Shown here in pieces: positions 48,701 through 62,700 of a DNA stretch of 64,000 bases. Below the pieces are notes generated by a model, which saw only the letters and a program-made list of their open reading frames with translations, was not told the origin of the DNA and made no database searches. Source of the DNA: Cylicocyclus nassatus. Lineage: Eukaryota; Nematoda; Chromadorea; Rhabditida; Strongylidae. Both the position numbers and the translations under genes were made by a program. Every line of letters starts with the position of its first letter. The first letter of the stretch is position 1. The stretch spans positions 62,001 to 126,000 of the forward strand of contig CATQJL010000348.1 of the NCBI GenBank assembly GCA_958299035.1. Direction: 5' to 3'.

Positions 48701-51700
48701 TGTCAAGGGCTACGAGTGAGTGTCAAGGCCTACGAGTGACTGTCAAGGCCTACGAGCGAGTGTCAAGGCCTACGAGTGAGTGTCAAGGCCTACGAGTGAG
48801 TGTCAAGGCCTACGGCGAGTGTCAAGGCCTACGAGCGAGTGTCAAGGCTTACGAGTGAGTGTCAAGGCCTACGAGTGAGTGTCAAGGCCTACGAGTGAGT
48901 GTCAAGGCCTACGAGTGAGTGTCAAGGCTTAAGAGCGAGTGTCAAGGCCTACGGCGAGTGTCAAGGCCTACGAGCGAGTGTCAAGGCCTACGAGTGAGTG
49001 TCAAGGCCTACGAGCGAGTGTCAAGGCCTACGAGCGAGTGTCAAGGCCTACGAGCGAGTGTCAAGGCCTACGAGCGAGTGTCAAGGCCTACGAGCGAGTG
49101 TCAAGGCCTACGAGCGAGTGTCAAGGCCTACGAGCGAGTGTCAAGGGCTACGAGTGAGTGTCAAGGCCTACGAGTGACTGTCAAGGCCTACGAGCGAGTG
49201 TCAAGGCCTACGAGCGAGTGTCAAGACCTACGAGCGAGTGTCAAGGCCTACGAGCGAGTGTCAAGGCCTACGAGTGAGTGTCAAGGCCTACGAGTGAGTG
49301 TCAAGGCCTACGAGCGAGTGTCAAGGCCTACGAGTGAGTGTCAAGGCCTACGAGTGAGTGTCAAGGCCTACGAGTGAGTGTCAAGGCCTACGGCGAGTGT
49401 CAAGGCCTACGAGCGAGTGTCAAGGCCTACGAGCGAGTGTCAAGGACTACGAGCGAGTGTCAAGGCCTACGAGCGAGTGTCAAGGCCTACGAGCGAGTGT
49501 CAAGGACTACGAGCGAGTGTCAAGGCCTACGAGCGAGTGTCAAGGCCTACGAGTGAGTGTCAAGGCCTACGAGTGAGTGTCAAGGCCTACGAGTGAGTGT
49601 CAAGGCCTACGAGTGAGTGTCAAGGCCTACGAGCGAGTGTCAAGGCCTACGAGCGAGTGTCAAGGGCTACGAGTGAGTGTCAAGGCCTACGAGTGACTGT
49701 CAAGGCCTACGAGCGAGTGTCAAGGCCTACGAGCGAGTGTCAAGACCTACGAGCGAGTGTCAAGGCCTACGAGCGAGTGTCAAGGCCTACGAGTGAGTGT
49801 CAAGGCCTACGAGTGAGTGTCAAGGCCTACGAGCGAGTGTCAAGGCCTACGAGTGAGTGTCAAGGCCTACGAGTGAGTGTCAAGGCCTACGAGTGAGTGT
49901 CAAGGCCTACGGCGAGTGTCAAGGCCTACGAGCGAGTGTCAAGGCCTACGAGCGAGTGTCAAGGCCTACGAGCGAGTGTCAAGGGCTACGAGTGAGTGTC
50001 AAGGCCTACGAGTGACTGTCAAGGCCTACGAGCGAGTGTCAAGGCCTACGAGTGAGTGTCAAGGCCTACGAGTGAGTGTCAAGGCCTACGGCGAGTGTCA
50101 AGGCCTACGAGCGAGTGTCAAGGCTTACGAGTGAGTGTCAAGGCCTACGAGTGAGTGTCAAGGCCTACGAGTGAGTGTCAAGGCCTACGAGTGAGTGTCA
50201 AGGCTTAAGAGCGAGTGTCAAGGCCTACGGCGAGTGTCAAGGCCTACGAGCGAGTGTCAAGGCCTACGAGTGAGTGTCAAGGCCTACGAGCGAGTGTCAA
50301 GGCCTACGAGCGAGTGTCAAGGCCTACGAGCGAGTGTCAAGGCCTACGAGCGAGTGTCAAGGCCTACGAGCGAGTGTCAAGGCCTACGAGCGAGTGTCAA
50401 GGCCTACGAGCGAGTGTCAAGGGCTACGAGTGAGTGTCAAGGCCTACGAGTGACTGTCAAGGCCTACGAGCGAGTGTCAAGGCCTACGAGCGAGTGTCAA
50501 GACCTACGAGCGAGTGTCAAGGCCTACGAGCGAGTGTCAAGGCCTACGAGTGAGTGTCAAGGCCTACGAGTGAGTGTCAAGGCCTACGAGCGAGTGTCAA
50601 GGCCTACGAGTGAGTGTCAAGGCCTACGAGTGAGTGTCAAGGCCTACGAGTGAGTGTCAAGGCCTACGGCGAGTGTCAAGGCCTACGAGCGAGTGTCAAG
50701 GCCTACGAGCGAGTGTCAAGGACTACGAGCGAGTGTCAAGGCCTACGAGCGAGTGTCAAGGCCTACGAGCGAGTGTCAAGGACTACGAGCGAGTGTCAAG
50801 GCCTACGAGCGAGTGTCAAGGCCTACGAGTGAGTGTCAAGGCCTACGAGTGAGTGTCAAGGCCTACGAGTGAGTGTCAAGGCCTACGAGTGAGTGTCAAG
50901 GCCTACGAGCGAGTGTCAAGGCCTACGAGCGAGTGTCAAGGGCTACGAGTGAGTGTCAAGGCCTACGAGTGACTGTCAAGGCCTACGAGCGAGTGTCAAG
51001 GCCTACGAGCGAGTGTCAAGACCTACGAGCGAGTGTCAAGGCCTACGAGCGAGTGTCAAGGCCTACGAGTGAGTGTCAAGGCCTACGAGTGAGTGTCAAG
51101 GCCTACGAGCGAGTGTCAAGGCCTACGAGTGAGTGTCAAGGCCTACGAGTGAGTGTCAAGGCCTACGAGTGAGTGTCAAGGCCTACGGCGAGTGTCAAGG
51201 CCTACGAGCGAGTGTCAAGGCCTACGAGCGAGTGTCAAGGACTACGAGCGAGTGTCAAGGCCTACGAGCGAGTGTCAAGGCCTACGAGTGAGTGTCAAGG
51301 CCTACGAGCGAGTGTCAAGGCCTACGAGCGAGTGTCAAGGCCTACGAGCGAGTGTCAAGGCCTACGAGCGAGTGTCAAGGCCTACGAGCGAGTGTCAAGG
51401 CCTACGAGCGAGTGTCAAGGGCTACGAGTGAGTGTCAAGGCCTACGAGTGACTGTCAAGGCCTACGAGCGAGTGTCAAGGCCTACGAGTGAGTGTCAAGG
51501 CCTACGAGTGAGTGTCAAGGCCTACGGCGAGTGTCAAGGCCTACGAGCGAGTGTCAAGGCTTACGAGTGAGTGTCAAGGCCTACGAGTGAGTGTCAAGGC
51601 CTACGAGTGAGTGTCAAGGCCTACGAGTGAGTGTCAAGGCTTAAGAGCGAGTGTCAAGGCCTACGGCGAGTGTCAAGGCCTACGAGCGAGTGTCAAGGCC

Positions 51701-54574
51701 TACGAGTGAGTGTCAAGGCCTACGAGCGAGTGTCAAGGCCTACGAGCGAGTGTCAAGGCCTACGAGCGAGTGTCAAGGCCTACGAGCGAGTGTCAAGGCC
51801 TACGAGCGAGTGTCAAGGCCTACGAGCGAGTGTCAAGGCCTACGAGCGAGTGTCAAGGGCTACGAGTGAGTGTCAAGGCCTACGAGTGACTGTCAAGGCC
51901 TACGAGCGAGTGTCAAGGCCTACGAGCGAGTGTCAAGACCTACGAGCGAGTGTCAAGGCCTACGAGCGAGTGTCAAGGCCTACGAGTGAGTGTCAAGGCC
52001 TACGAGTGAGTGTCAAGGCCTACGAGCGAGTGTCAAGGCCTACGAGTGAGTGTCAAGGCCTACGAGTGAGTGTCAAGGCCTACGAGTGAGTGTCAAGGCC
52101 TACGGCGAGTGTCAAGGCCTACGAGCGAGTGTCAAGGCCTACGAGCGAGTGTCAAGGACTACGAGCGAGTGTCAAGGCCTACGAGCGAGTGTCAAGGCCT
52201 ACGAGCGAGTGTCAAGGACTACGAGCGAGTGTCAAGGCCTACGAGCGAGTGTCAAGGCCTACGAGTGAGTGTCAAGGCCTACGAGTGAGTGTCAAGGCCT
52301 ACGAGTGAGTGTCAAGGCCTACGAGTGAGTGTCAAGGCCTACGAGTGAGTGTCAAGGCCTACGAGCGAGTGTCAAGGCCTACGAGTGAGTGTCAAGGCCT
52401 ACGAGTGAGTGTCAAGGCCTACGAGTGAGTGTCAAGGCCTACGGCGAGTGTCAAGGCCTACGAGCGAGTGTCAAGGCCTACGAGCGAGTGTCAAGGACTA
52501 CGAGCGAGTGTCAAGGCCTACGAGCGAGTGTCAAGGCCTACGAGCGAGTGTCAAGGACTACGAGCGAGTGTCAAGGCCTACGAGCGAGTGTCAAGGCCTA
52601 CGAGTGAGTGTCAAGGCCTACGAGTGAGTGTCAAGGCCTACGAGTGAGTGTCAAGGCCTACGAGTGAGTGTCAAGGCCTACGAGCGAGTGTCAAGGCCTA
52701 CGAGCGAGTGTCAAGGGCTACGAGTGAGTGTCAAGGCCTACGAGTGACTGTCAAGGCCTACGAGCGAGTGTCAAGGCCTACGAGCGAGTGTCAAGACCTA
52801 CGAGCGAGTGTCAAGGCCTACGAGCGAGTGTCAAGGCCTACGAGTGAGTGTCAAGGCCTACGAGTGAGTGTCAAGGCCTACGAGCGAGTGTCAAGGCCTA
52901 CGAGTGAGTGTCAAGGCCTACGAGTGAGTGTCAAGGCCTACGAGTGAGTGTCAAGGCCTACGGCGAGTGTCAAGGCCTACGAGCGAGTGTCAAGGCCTAC
53001 GAGCGAGTGTCAAGGACTACGAGCGAGTGTCAAGGCCTACGAGCGAGTGTCAAGGCCTACGAGTGAGTGTCAAGGCCTACGAGCGAGTGTCAAGGCCTAC
53101 GAGCGAGTGTCAAGGCCTACGAGCGAGTGTCAAGGCCTACGAGCGAGTGTCAAGGCCTACGAGCGAGTGTCAAGGCCTACGAGCGAGTGTCAAGGGCTAC
53201 GAGTGAGTGTCAAGGCCTACGAGTGACTGTCAAGGCCTACGAGCGAGTGTCAAGGCCTACGAGTGAGTGTCAAGGCCTACGAGTGAGTGTCAAGGCCTAC
53301 GGCGAGTGTCAAGGCCTACGAGCGAGTGTCAAGGCTTACGAGTGAGTGTCAAGGCCTACGAGTGAGTGTCAAGGCCTACGAGTGAGTGTCAAGGCCTACG
53401 AGTGAGTGTCAAGGCTTAAGAGCGAGTGTCAAGGCCTACGGCGAGTGTCAAGGCCTACGAGCGAGTGTCAAGGCCTACGAGTGAGTGTCAAGGCCTACGA
53501 GCGAGTGTCAAGGCCTACGAGCGAGTGTCAAGGCCTACGAGCGAGTGTCAAGGCCTACGAGCGAGTGTCAAGGCCTACGAGCGAGTGTCAAGGCCTACGA
53601 GCGAGTGTCAAGGCCTACGAGCGAGTGTCAAGGGCTACGAGTGAGTGTCAAGGCCTACGAGTGACTGTCAAGGCCTACGAGCGAGTGTCAAGGCCTACGA
53701 GCGAGTGTCAAGACCTACGAGCGAGTGTCAAGGCCTACGAGCGAGTGTCAAGGCCTACGAGTGAGTGTCAAGGCCTACGAGTGAGTGTCAAGGCCTACGA
53801 GCGAGTGTCAAGGCCTACGAGTGAGTGTCAAGGCCTACGAGTGAGTGTCAAGGCCTACGAGTGAGTGTCAAGGCCTACGGCGAGTGTCAAGGCCTACGAG
53901 CGAGTGTCAAGGCCTACGAGCGAGTGTCAAGGACTACGAGCGAGTGTCAAGGCCTACGAGCGAGTGTCAAGGCCTACGAGCGAGTGTCAAGGACTACGAG
54001 CGAGTGTCAAGGCCTACGAGCGAGTGTCAAGGCCTACGAGTGAGTGTCAAGGCCTACGAGTGAGTGTCAAGGCCTACGAGTGAGTGTCAAGGCCTACGAG
54101 TGAGTGTCAAGGCCTACGAGCGAGTGTCAAGGCCTACGAGCGAGTGTCAAGGCCTACGAGCGAGTGTCAAGGCCTACGAGCGAGTGTCAAGGCCTACGAG
54201 CGAGTGTCAAGGCCTACGAGCGAGTGTCAAGGGCTACGAGTGAGTGTCAAGGCCTACGAGTGACTGTCAAGGCCTACGAGCGAGTGTCAAGGCCTACGAG
54301 TGAGTGTCAAGGCCTACGAGTGAGTGTCAAGGCCTACGAGTGAGTGTCAAGGCCTACGAGTGAGTGTCAAGGCCTACGAGCGAGTGTCAAGGCCTACGAG
54401 CGAGTGTCAAGGCCTACGAGTGAGTGTCAAGGCCTACGAGTGAGTGTCAAGGCCTACGGCGAGTGTCAAGGCCTACGAGCGAGTGTCAAGGCCTACGAGT
54501 GAGTGTCAAGGCCTACGAGCGAGTGTCAAGGGCTACGAGTGAGTGTCAAGGCCTACGAGTGACTGTCAAGGCCT

Positions 54575-56408
54575 ACGAGCGAGTGTCAAGGCCTACGAGT
54601 GAGTGTCAAGGCCTACGAGTGAGTGTCAAGGCCTACGAGTGAGTGTCAAGGCTTAAGAGCGAGTGTCAAGGCCTACGAGTGAGTGTCAAGGCCTACGGCG
54701 AGTGTCAAGGCCTACGAGCGAGTGTCAAGGCCTACGAGTGAGTGTCAAGGCCTACGAGTGAGTGTCAAGGCCTACGAGTGAGTGTCAAGGCCTACGAGCG
54801 AGTGTCAAGGCCTACGAGCGAGTGTCAAGGCCTACGAGCGAGTGTCAAGGCCTACGAGCGAGTGTCAAGGCCTACGAGCGAGTGTCAAGGCCTACGAGCG
54901 AGTGTTAAGGGCTACGAGTGAGTGTCAAGGCCTACGAGTGACTGTCAAGGCCTACGAGCGAGTGTCAAGGCCTACGAGTGAGTGTCAAGGCCTACGAGTG
55001 AGTGTCAAGGCCTACGGCGAGTGTCAAGGCCTACGAGCGAGTGTCAAGGCTTACGAGTGAGTGTCAAGGCCTACGAGTGAGTGTCAAGGCCTACGAGTGA
55101 GTGTCAAGGCCTACGAGTGAGTGTCAAGGCTTAAGAGCGAGTGTCAAGGCCTACGGCGAGTGTCAAGGCCTACGAGCGAGTGTCAAGGCCTACGAGTGAG
55201 TGTCAAGGCCTACGAGCGAGTGTCAAGGCCTACGAGCGAGTGTCAAGGCCTACGAGCGAGTGTCAAGGCCTACGAGCGAGTGTCAAGGCCTACGAGCGAG
55301 TGTCAAGGCCTACGAGCGAGTGTCAAGGCCTACGAGCGAGTGTCAAGGGCTACGAGTGAGTGTCAAGGCCTACGAGTGACTGTCAAGGCCTACGAGCGAG
55401 TGTCAAGGCCTACGAGCGAGTGTCAAGACCTACGAGCGAGTGTCAAGGCCTACGAGCGAGTGTCAAGGCCTACGAGTGAGTGTCAAGGCCTACGAGCGAG
55501 TGTCAAGGCCTACGAGTGAGTGTCAAGGCCTACGAGTGAGTGTCAAGGCCTACGAGTGAGTGTCAAGGCTTAAGAGCGAGTGTCAAGGCCTACGAGTGAG
55601 TGTCAAGGCCTACGGCGAGTGTCAAGGCCTACGAGCGAGTGTCAAGGCCTACGAGTGAGTGTCAAGGCCTACGAGTGAGTGTCAAGGCCTACGAGTGAGT
55701 GTCAAGGCCTACGAGCGAGTGTCAAGGCCTACGAGCGAGTGTCAAGGCCTACGAGCGAGTGTCAAGGCCTACGAGCGAGTGTCAAGGCCTACGAGCGAGT
55801 GTCAAGGCCTACGAGCGAGTGTTAAGGGCTACGAGTGAGTGTCAAGGCCTACGAGTGACTGTCAAGGCCTACGAGCGAGTGTCAAGGCCTACGAGTGAGT
55901 GTCAAGGCCTACGAGTGAGTGTCAAGGCCTACGGCGAGTGTCAAGGCCTACGAGCGAGTGTCAAGGCTTACGAGTGAGTGTCAAGGCCTACGAGTGAGTG
56001 TCAAGGCCTACGAGTGAGTGTCAAGGCCTACGAGTGAGTGTCAAGGCTTAAGAGCGAGTGTCAAGGCCTACGGCGAGTGTCAAGGCCTACGAGCGAGTGT
56101 CAAGGCCTACGAGTGAGTGTCAAGGCCTACGAGCGAGTGTCAAGGCCTACGAGCGAGTGTCAAGGCCTACGAGCGAGTGTCAAGGCCTACGAGCGAGTGT
56201 CAAGGCCTACGAGCGAGTGTCAAGGCCTACGAGCGAGTGTCAAGGCCTACGAGCGAGTGTCAAGGGCTACGAGTGAGTGTCAAGGCCTACGAGTGACTGT
56301 CAAGGCCTACGAGCGAGTGTCAAGGCCTACGAGCGAGTGTCAAGACCTACGAGCGAGTGTCAAGGCCTACGAGCGAGTGTCAAGGCCTACGAGTGAGTGT
56401 CAAGGCCT
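54575..56408 (+). repeat. 917-bp tandem duplication in array 2
   Basis: About 54,575-55,491 and 55,492-56,408 match at 917 bp (46 units, three of them 19 bp). The marker gtgttaagggctac occurs only at 54,902 and 55,819, and cttaagagcg followed by gagtgag at 54,653 and 55,570. The left limit is set by a gtgactgtc monomer at 54,560 that is absent at the partner position. Confidence 0.8.
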
Positions 56409-59400
56409 ACGAGTGAGTGTCAAGGCCTACGAGCGAGTGTCAAGGCCTACGAGTGAGTGTCAAGGCCTACGAGTGAGTGTCAAGGCCTACGAGTGAGTGT
56501 CAAGGCCTACGGCGAGTGTCAAGGCCTACGAGCGAGTGTCAAGGCCTACGAGCGAGTGTCAAGGACTACGAGCGAGTGTCAAGGCCTACGAGCGAGTGTC
56601 AAGGCCTACGAGCGAGTGTCAAGGACTACGAGCGAGTGTCAAGGCCTACGAGCGAGTGTCAAGGCCTACGAGTGAGTGTCAAGGCCTACGAGTGAGTGTC
56701 AAGGCCTACGAGTGAGTGTCAAGGCCTACGAGTGAGTGTCAAGGCCTACGAGCGAGTGTCAAGGCCTACGAGCGAGTGTCAAGGCCTACGAGCGAGTGTC
56801 AAGGCCTACGAGCGAGTGTCAAGGCCTACGAGCGAGTGTCAAGGCCTACGAGCGAGTGTCAAGGGCTACGAGTGAGTGTCAAGGCCTACGAGTGAGTGTC
56901 AAGGCCTACGAGTGACTGTCAAGGCCTACGAGCGAGTGTCAAGGCCTACGAGTGAGTGTCAAGGCCTACGAGTGAGTGTCAAGGCCTACGAGTGAGTGTC
57001 AAGGCCTACGAGCGAGTGTCAAGGCCTACGAGCGAGTGTCAAGGCCTAAGAGTGAGTGTCAAGGCCTACGAGTGAGTGTCAAGGCCTACGGCGAGTGTCA
57101 AGGCCTACGAGCGAGTGTCAAGGCCTACGAGTGAGTGTCAAGGCCTACGAGCGAGTGTCAAGGCCTACGAGCGAGTGTCAAGGCCTACGAGCGAGTGTCA
57201 AGGCCTACGAGCGAGTGTCAAGGCCTACGAGCGAGTGTCAAGGCCTACGAGCGAGTGTCAAGGGCTACGAGTGAGTGTCAAGGCCTACGAGTGACTGTCA
57301 AGGCCTACGAGCGAGTGTCAAGGCCTACGAGTGAGTGTCAAGGCCTACGAGTGAGTGTCAAGGCCTACGGCGAGTGTCAAGGCCTACGAGCGAGTGTCAA
57401 GGCTTACGAGTGAGTGTCAAGGCCTACGAGTGAGTGTCAAGGCCTACGAGTGAGTGTCAAGGCCTACGAGTGAGTGTCAAGGCTTAAGAGCGAGTGTCAA
57501 GGCCTACGGCGAGTGTCAAGGCCTACGAGCGAGTGTCAAGGCCTACGAGTGAGTGTCAAGGCCTACGAGCGAGTGTCAAGGCCTACGAGCGAGTGTCAAG
57601 GCCTACGAGCGAGTGTCAAGGCCTACGAGCGAGTGTCAAGGCCTACGAGCGAGTGTCAAGGCCTACGAGCGAGTGTCAAGGCCTACGAGCGAGTGTCAAG
57701 GGCTACGAGTGAGTGTCAAGGCCTACGAGTGACTGTCAAGGCCTACGAGCGAGTGTCAAGGCCTACGAGCGAGTGTCAAGACCTACGAGCGAGTGTCAAG
57801 GCCTACGAGCGAGTGTCAAGGCCTACGAGTGAGTGTCAAGGCCTACGAGTGAGTGTCAAGGCCTACGAGCGAGTGTCAAGGCCTACGAGTGAGTGTCAAG
57901 GCCTACGAGTGAGTGTCAAGGCCTACGAGTGAGTGTCAAGGCCTACGGCGAGTGTCAAGGCCTACGAGCGAGTGTCAAGGCCTACGAGCGAGTGTCAAGG
58001 ACTACGAGCGAGTGTCAAGGCCTACGAGCGAGTGTCAAGGCCTACGAGCGAGTGTCAAGGACTACGAGCGAGTGTCAAGGCCTACGAGCGAGTGTCAAGG
58101 CCTACGAGTGAGTGTCAAGGCCTACGAGTGAGTGTCAAGGCCTACGAGTGAGTGTCAAGGCCTACGAGTGAGTGTCAAGGCCTACGAGCGAGTGTCAAGG
58201 CCTACGAGCGAGTGTCAAGGCCTACGAGCGAGTGTCAAGGCCTACGAGCGAGTGTCAAGGCCTACGAGCGAGTGTCAAGGCCTACGAGCGAGTGTCAAGG
58301 GCTACGAGTGAGTGTCAAGGCCTACGAGTGACTGTCAAGGCCTACGAGCGAGTGTCAAGGCCTACGAGTGAGTGTCAAGGCCTACGAGTGAGTGTCAAGG
58401 CCTACGAGTGAGTGTCAAGGCCTACGAGTGAGTGTCAAGGTCTACGAGCGAGTGTCAAGGCCTACGAGCGAGTGTCAAGGCCTACGAGTGAGTGTCAAGG
58501 CCTACGAGTGAGTGTCAAGGCCTACGGCGAGTGTCAAGGCCTACGAGCGAGTGTCAAGGCCTACGAGTGAGTGTCAAGGCCTACGAGCGAGTGTCAAGGG
58601 CTACGAGTGAGTGTCAAGGCCTACGAGTGACTGTCAAGGCCTACGAGCGAGTGTCAAGGCCTACGAGTGAGTGTCAAGGCCTACGAGTGAGTGTCAAGGC
58701 CTACGAGTGAGTGTCAAGGCCTACGAGTGAGTGTCAAGGCCTACGAGCGAGTGTCAAGGCCTACGAGCGAGTGTCAAGGCCTACGAGTGAGTGTCAAGGC
58801 CTACGAGTGAGTGTCAAGGCCTACGGCGAGTGTCAAGGCCTACGAGCGAGTGTCAAGGCTTACGAGTGAGTGTCAAGGCCTACGAGTGAGTGTCAAGGCC
58901 TACGAGTGAGTGTCAAGGCCTACGAGTGAGTGTCAAGGCTTAAGAGCGAGTGTCAAGGCCTACGAGTGAGTGTCAAGGCCTACGGCGAGTGTCAAGGCCT
59001 ACGAGCGAGTGTCAAGGCCTACGAGTGAGTGTCAAGGCCTACGAGTGAGTGTCAAGGCCTACGAGTGAGTGTCAAGGCCTACGAGCGAGTGTCAAGGCCT
59101 ACGAGCGAGTGTCAAGGCCTACGAGCGAGTGTCAAGGCCTACGAGCGAGTGTCAAGGCCTACGAGCGAGTGTCAAGGCCTACGAGCGAGTGTCAAGGGCT
59201 ACGAGTGAGTGTCAAGGCCTACGAGTGACTGTCAAGGCCTACGAGCGAGTGTCAAGGCCTACGAGTGAGTGTCAAGGCCTACGAGTGAGTGTCAAGGCCT
59301 ACGGCGTGTGTCAAGGCCTACGAGCGAGTGTCAAGGCTTACGAGTGAGTGTCAAGGCCTACGAGTGAGTGTCAAGGCCTACGAGTGAGTGTCAAGGCCTA

Positions 59401-60279
59401 CGAGTGAGTGTCAAGGCTTAAGAGCGAGTGTCAAGGCCTACGGCGAGTGTCAAGGCCTACGAGCGAGTGTCAAGGCCTACGAGTGAGTGTCAAGGCCTAC
59501 GAGCGAGTGTCAAGGCCTACGAGCGAGTGTCAAGGCCTACGAGCGAGTGTCAAAGCCTACGAGCGAGTGTCAAGGCCTACGAGCGAGTGTCAAGGCCTAC
59601 GAGCGAGTGTCAAGGCCTACGAGCGAGTGTCAAGGGCTACGAGTGAGTGTCAAGGCCTACGAGTGACTGTCAAGGCCTACGAGCGAGTGTCAAGGCCTAC
59701 GAGCGAGCGTCAAGACCTACGAGCGAGTGTCAAGGCCTACGAGTGAGTGTCAAGGCCTACGAGTGAGTGTCAAGGCCTACGAGCGAGTGTCAAGGCCTAC
59801 GAGTGAGTGTCAAGGCCTACGAGCGAGTGTCAAGGCCTACGAGTGAGGGTCAAGGCCTACGAGTGAGTGTCAAGGCCTACGAGTGAGTGTCAAGGCCTAC
59901 GGCGAGTGTCAAGGCCTACGAGCGAGTGTCAAGGCCTACGAGCGAGTGTCAAGGACTACGAGCGAGTGTCAAGGCCTACGAGCGAGTGTCAAGGCCTACG
60001 AGCGAGTGTCAAGGACTACGAGCGAGTGTCAAGGCCTACGAGCGAGTGTCAAGGCCTACGAGTGAGTGTCAAGGCCTACGAGTGAGTGTCAAGGCCTACG
60101 AGTGAGTGTCAAGGCCTACGAGTGAGTGTCAAGGCCTACGAGCGAGTGTCAAGGCCTACGAGCGAGTGTCAAGGCCTACGAGCGAGTGTCAAGGCCTACG
60201 AGCGAGTGTCAAGGCCTACGAGCGAGTGTCAAGGCCTACGAGCGAGTGTCAAGGGCTACGAGTGAGTGTCAAGGCCTAC

Positions 60280-62700
60280 GAGTGAGTGTCAAGGCTTACG
60301 AGCGAGTGTCAAAGCCTATGAATGCGTGTTAAGGCCCACGAATGAGTGTCAAGGCCTACGAGCGAGTGTCAAGGCCTACGAGCGAGTGTCAAGGCCTACG
60401 AATGAGTGTCAAGGCCTACGAGCGAGTGTCAAAGCCTATGAATGCGTGTTAAGGCCCACGAATGAGTGTCAAGGCCTACGAGCGAGTGTCAAGGCCTACG
60501 AGCGAGTGTCAAGGCCTACGAGCGAGTGTCAAAGCCTATGAATGCGTGTTAAGGCCTACGAATGAGTGTCAAGGCCTACGAGCGAGTGTCAAGGCCTACG
60601 AGCGAGTGTCAAGGGCTACGAGTGAGTGTCAAGGCCTACGAGTGACTGTCAAGGCCTACGAGCGAGTGTCAAGGCCTACGAGTGAGTGTCAAGGCCTACG
60701 AGTGAGTGTCAAGGCCTACGAGTGAGTGTCAAGGCCTACGAGTGAGTGTCAAGGCCTACGAGCGAGTGTCAAGGCCTACGAGCGAGTGTCAAGGCCTACG
60801 AGTGAGTGTCAAGGCCTACGAGTGAGTGTCAAGGCCTACGGCGAGTGTCAAGGCCTACGAGCGAGTGTCAAGGCCTACGAGTGAGTGTCAAGGCCTACGA
60901 GTGAGTGTCAAGGCCTACGGCGAGTGTCAAGGCCTACGAGCGAGTGTCAAGGCTTACGAGTGAGTGTCAAGGCCTACGAGTGAGTGTCAAGGCCTACGAG
61001 TGAGTGTCAAGGCCTACGAGTGAGTGTCAAGGCTTAAGAGCGAGTGTCAAGGCCTACGAGTGAGTGTCAAGGCCTACGGCGAGTGTCAAGGCCTACGAGC
61101 GAGTGTCAAGGCCTACGAGTGAGTGTCAAGGCCTACGAGTGAGTGTCAAGGCCTACGAGTGAGTGTCAAGGCCTACGAGCGAGTGTCAAGGCCTACGAGC
61201 GAGTGTCAAGGCCTACGAGCGAGTGTCAAGGCCTACGAGCGAGTGTCAAGGCCTACGAGCGAGTGTCAAGGCCTACGAGCGAGTGTCAAGGGCTACGAGT
61301 GAGTGTCAAGGCCTACGAGTGACTGTCAAGGCCTACGAGCGAGTGTCAAGGCCTACGAGTGAGTGTCAAGGCCTACGAGTGAGTGTCAAGGCCTACGGCG
61401 AGTGTCAAGGCCTACGAGCGAGTGTCAAGGCTTACGAGTGAGTGTCAAGGCCTACGAGTGAGTGTCAAGGCCTACGAGTGAGTGTCAAGGCCTACGAGTG
61501 AGTGTCAAGGCTTAAGAGCGAGTGTCAAGGCCTACGGCGAGTGTCAAGGCCTACGAGCGAGTGTCAAGGCCTACGAGTGAGTGTCAAGGCCTACGAGCGA
61601 GTGTCAAGGCCTACGAGCGAGTGTCAAGGCCTACGAGCGAGTGTCAAAGCCTACGAGCGAGTGTCAAGGCCTACGAGCGAGTGTCAAGGCCTACGAGCGA
61701 GTGTCAAGGCCTACGAGCGAGTGTCAAGGGCTACGAGTGAGTGTCAAGGCCTACGAGTGACTGTCAAGGCCTACGAGCGAGTGTCAAGGCCTACGAGCGA
61801 GTGTCAAGACCTACGAGCGAGTGTCAAGGCCTACGAGTGAGTGTCAAGGCCTACGAGTGAGTGTCAAGGCCTACGAGCGAGTGTCAAGGCCTACGAGTGA
61901 GTGTCAAGGCCTACGAGCGAGTGTCAAGGCCTACGAGTGAGTGTCAAGGCCTACGAGTGAGTGTCAAGGCCTACGAGTGAGTGTCAAGGCCTACGGCGAG
62001 TGTCAAGGCCTACGAGCGAGTGTCAAGGCCTACGAGCGAGTGTCAAGGACTACGAGCGAGTGTCAAGGCCTACGAGCGAGTGTCAAGGCCTACGAGCGAG
62101 TGTCAAGGACTACGAGCGAGTGTCAAGGCCTACGAGCGAGTGTCAAGGCCTACGAGTGAGTGTCAAGGCCTACGAGTGAGTGTCAAGGCCTACGAGTGAG
62201 TGTCAAGGCCTACGAGTGAGTGTCAAGGCCTACGAGCGAGTGTCAAGGCCTACGAGCGAGTGTCAAGGCCTACGAGCGAGTGTCAAGGCCTACGAGCGAG
62301 TGTCAAGGCCTACGAGCGAGTGTCAAGGCCTACGAATGAGTGTCAAGGCCTACGAGCGAGTGTCAAAGCCTATGAATGCGTGTTAAGGCCCACGAATGAG
62401 TGTCAAGGCCTACGAGCGAGTGTCAAGGCCTACGAGCGAGTGTCAAGGCCTACGAGCGAGTGTCAAAGCCTATGAATGCGTGTTAAGGCCTACGAATGAG
62501 TGTCAAGGCCCACGAATGAGTGTCAAGGCCTACGAGCGAGTGTCAAAGCCTATGAATGCGTGTTAAGGCCTACGAGCGAGTGTCAAGGCCTACGAATGAG
62601 TGTCAAGGCCTACGAGCGAGTGTCAAGGCCTACGAGCGAGTGTCAAAGCCTATGAATGCGTGTTAAGGCCTACGAGCGAGTGTCAAGGCCTACGAATGAG
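60280..62700 (+). repeat. Region of array 2 with edge-type variant islands
   Basis: Two islands, about 60,280-60,575 and 62,330-62,700, contain cctatgaatgcgtgttaagg and gaatgag monomers like those at the left edge of the array. Between them lies a normal higher-order copy: the block at 61,502 matches the one at 59,408 (offset 2,094), including a shared caaagcctacgag monomer near 59,551 and 61,645. The islands could be pieces of an old edge carried inward by exchange, or remnants of an earlier array form. The sequence does not decide between these. Confidence 0.75.
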
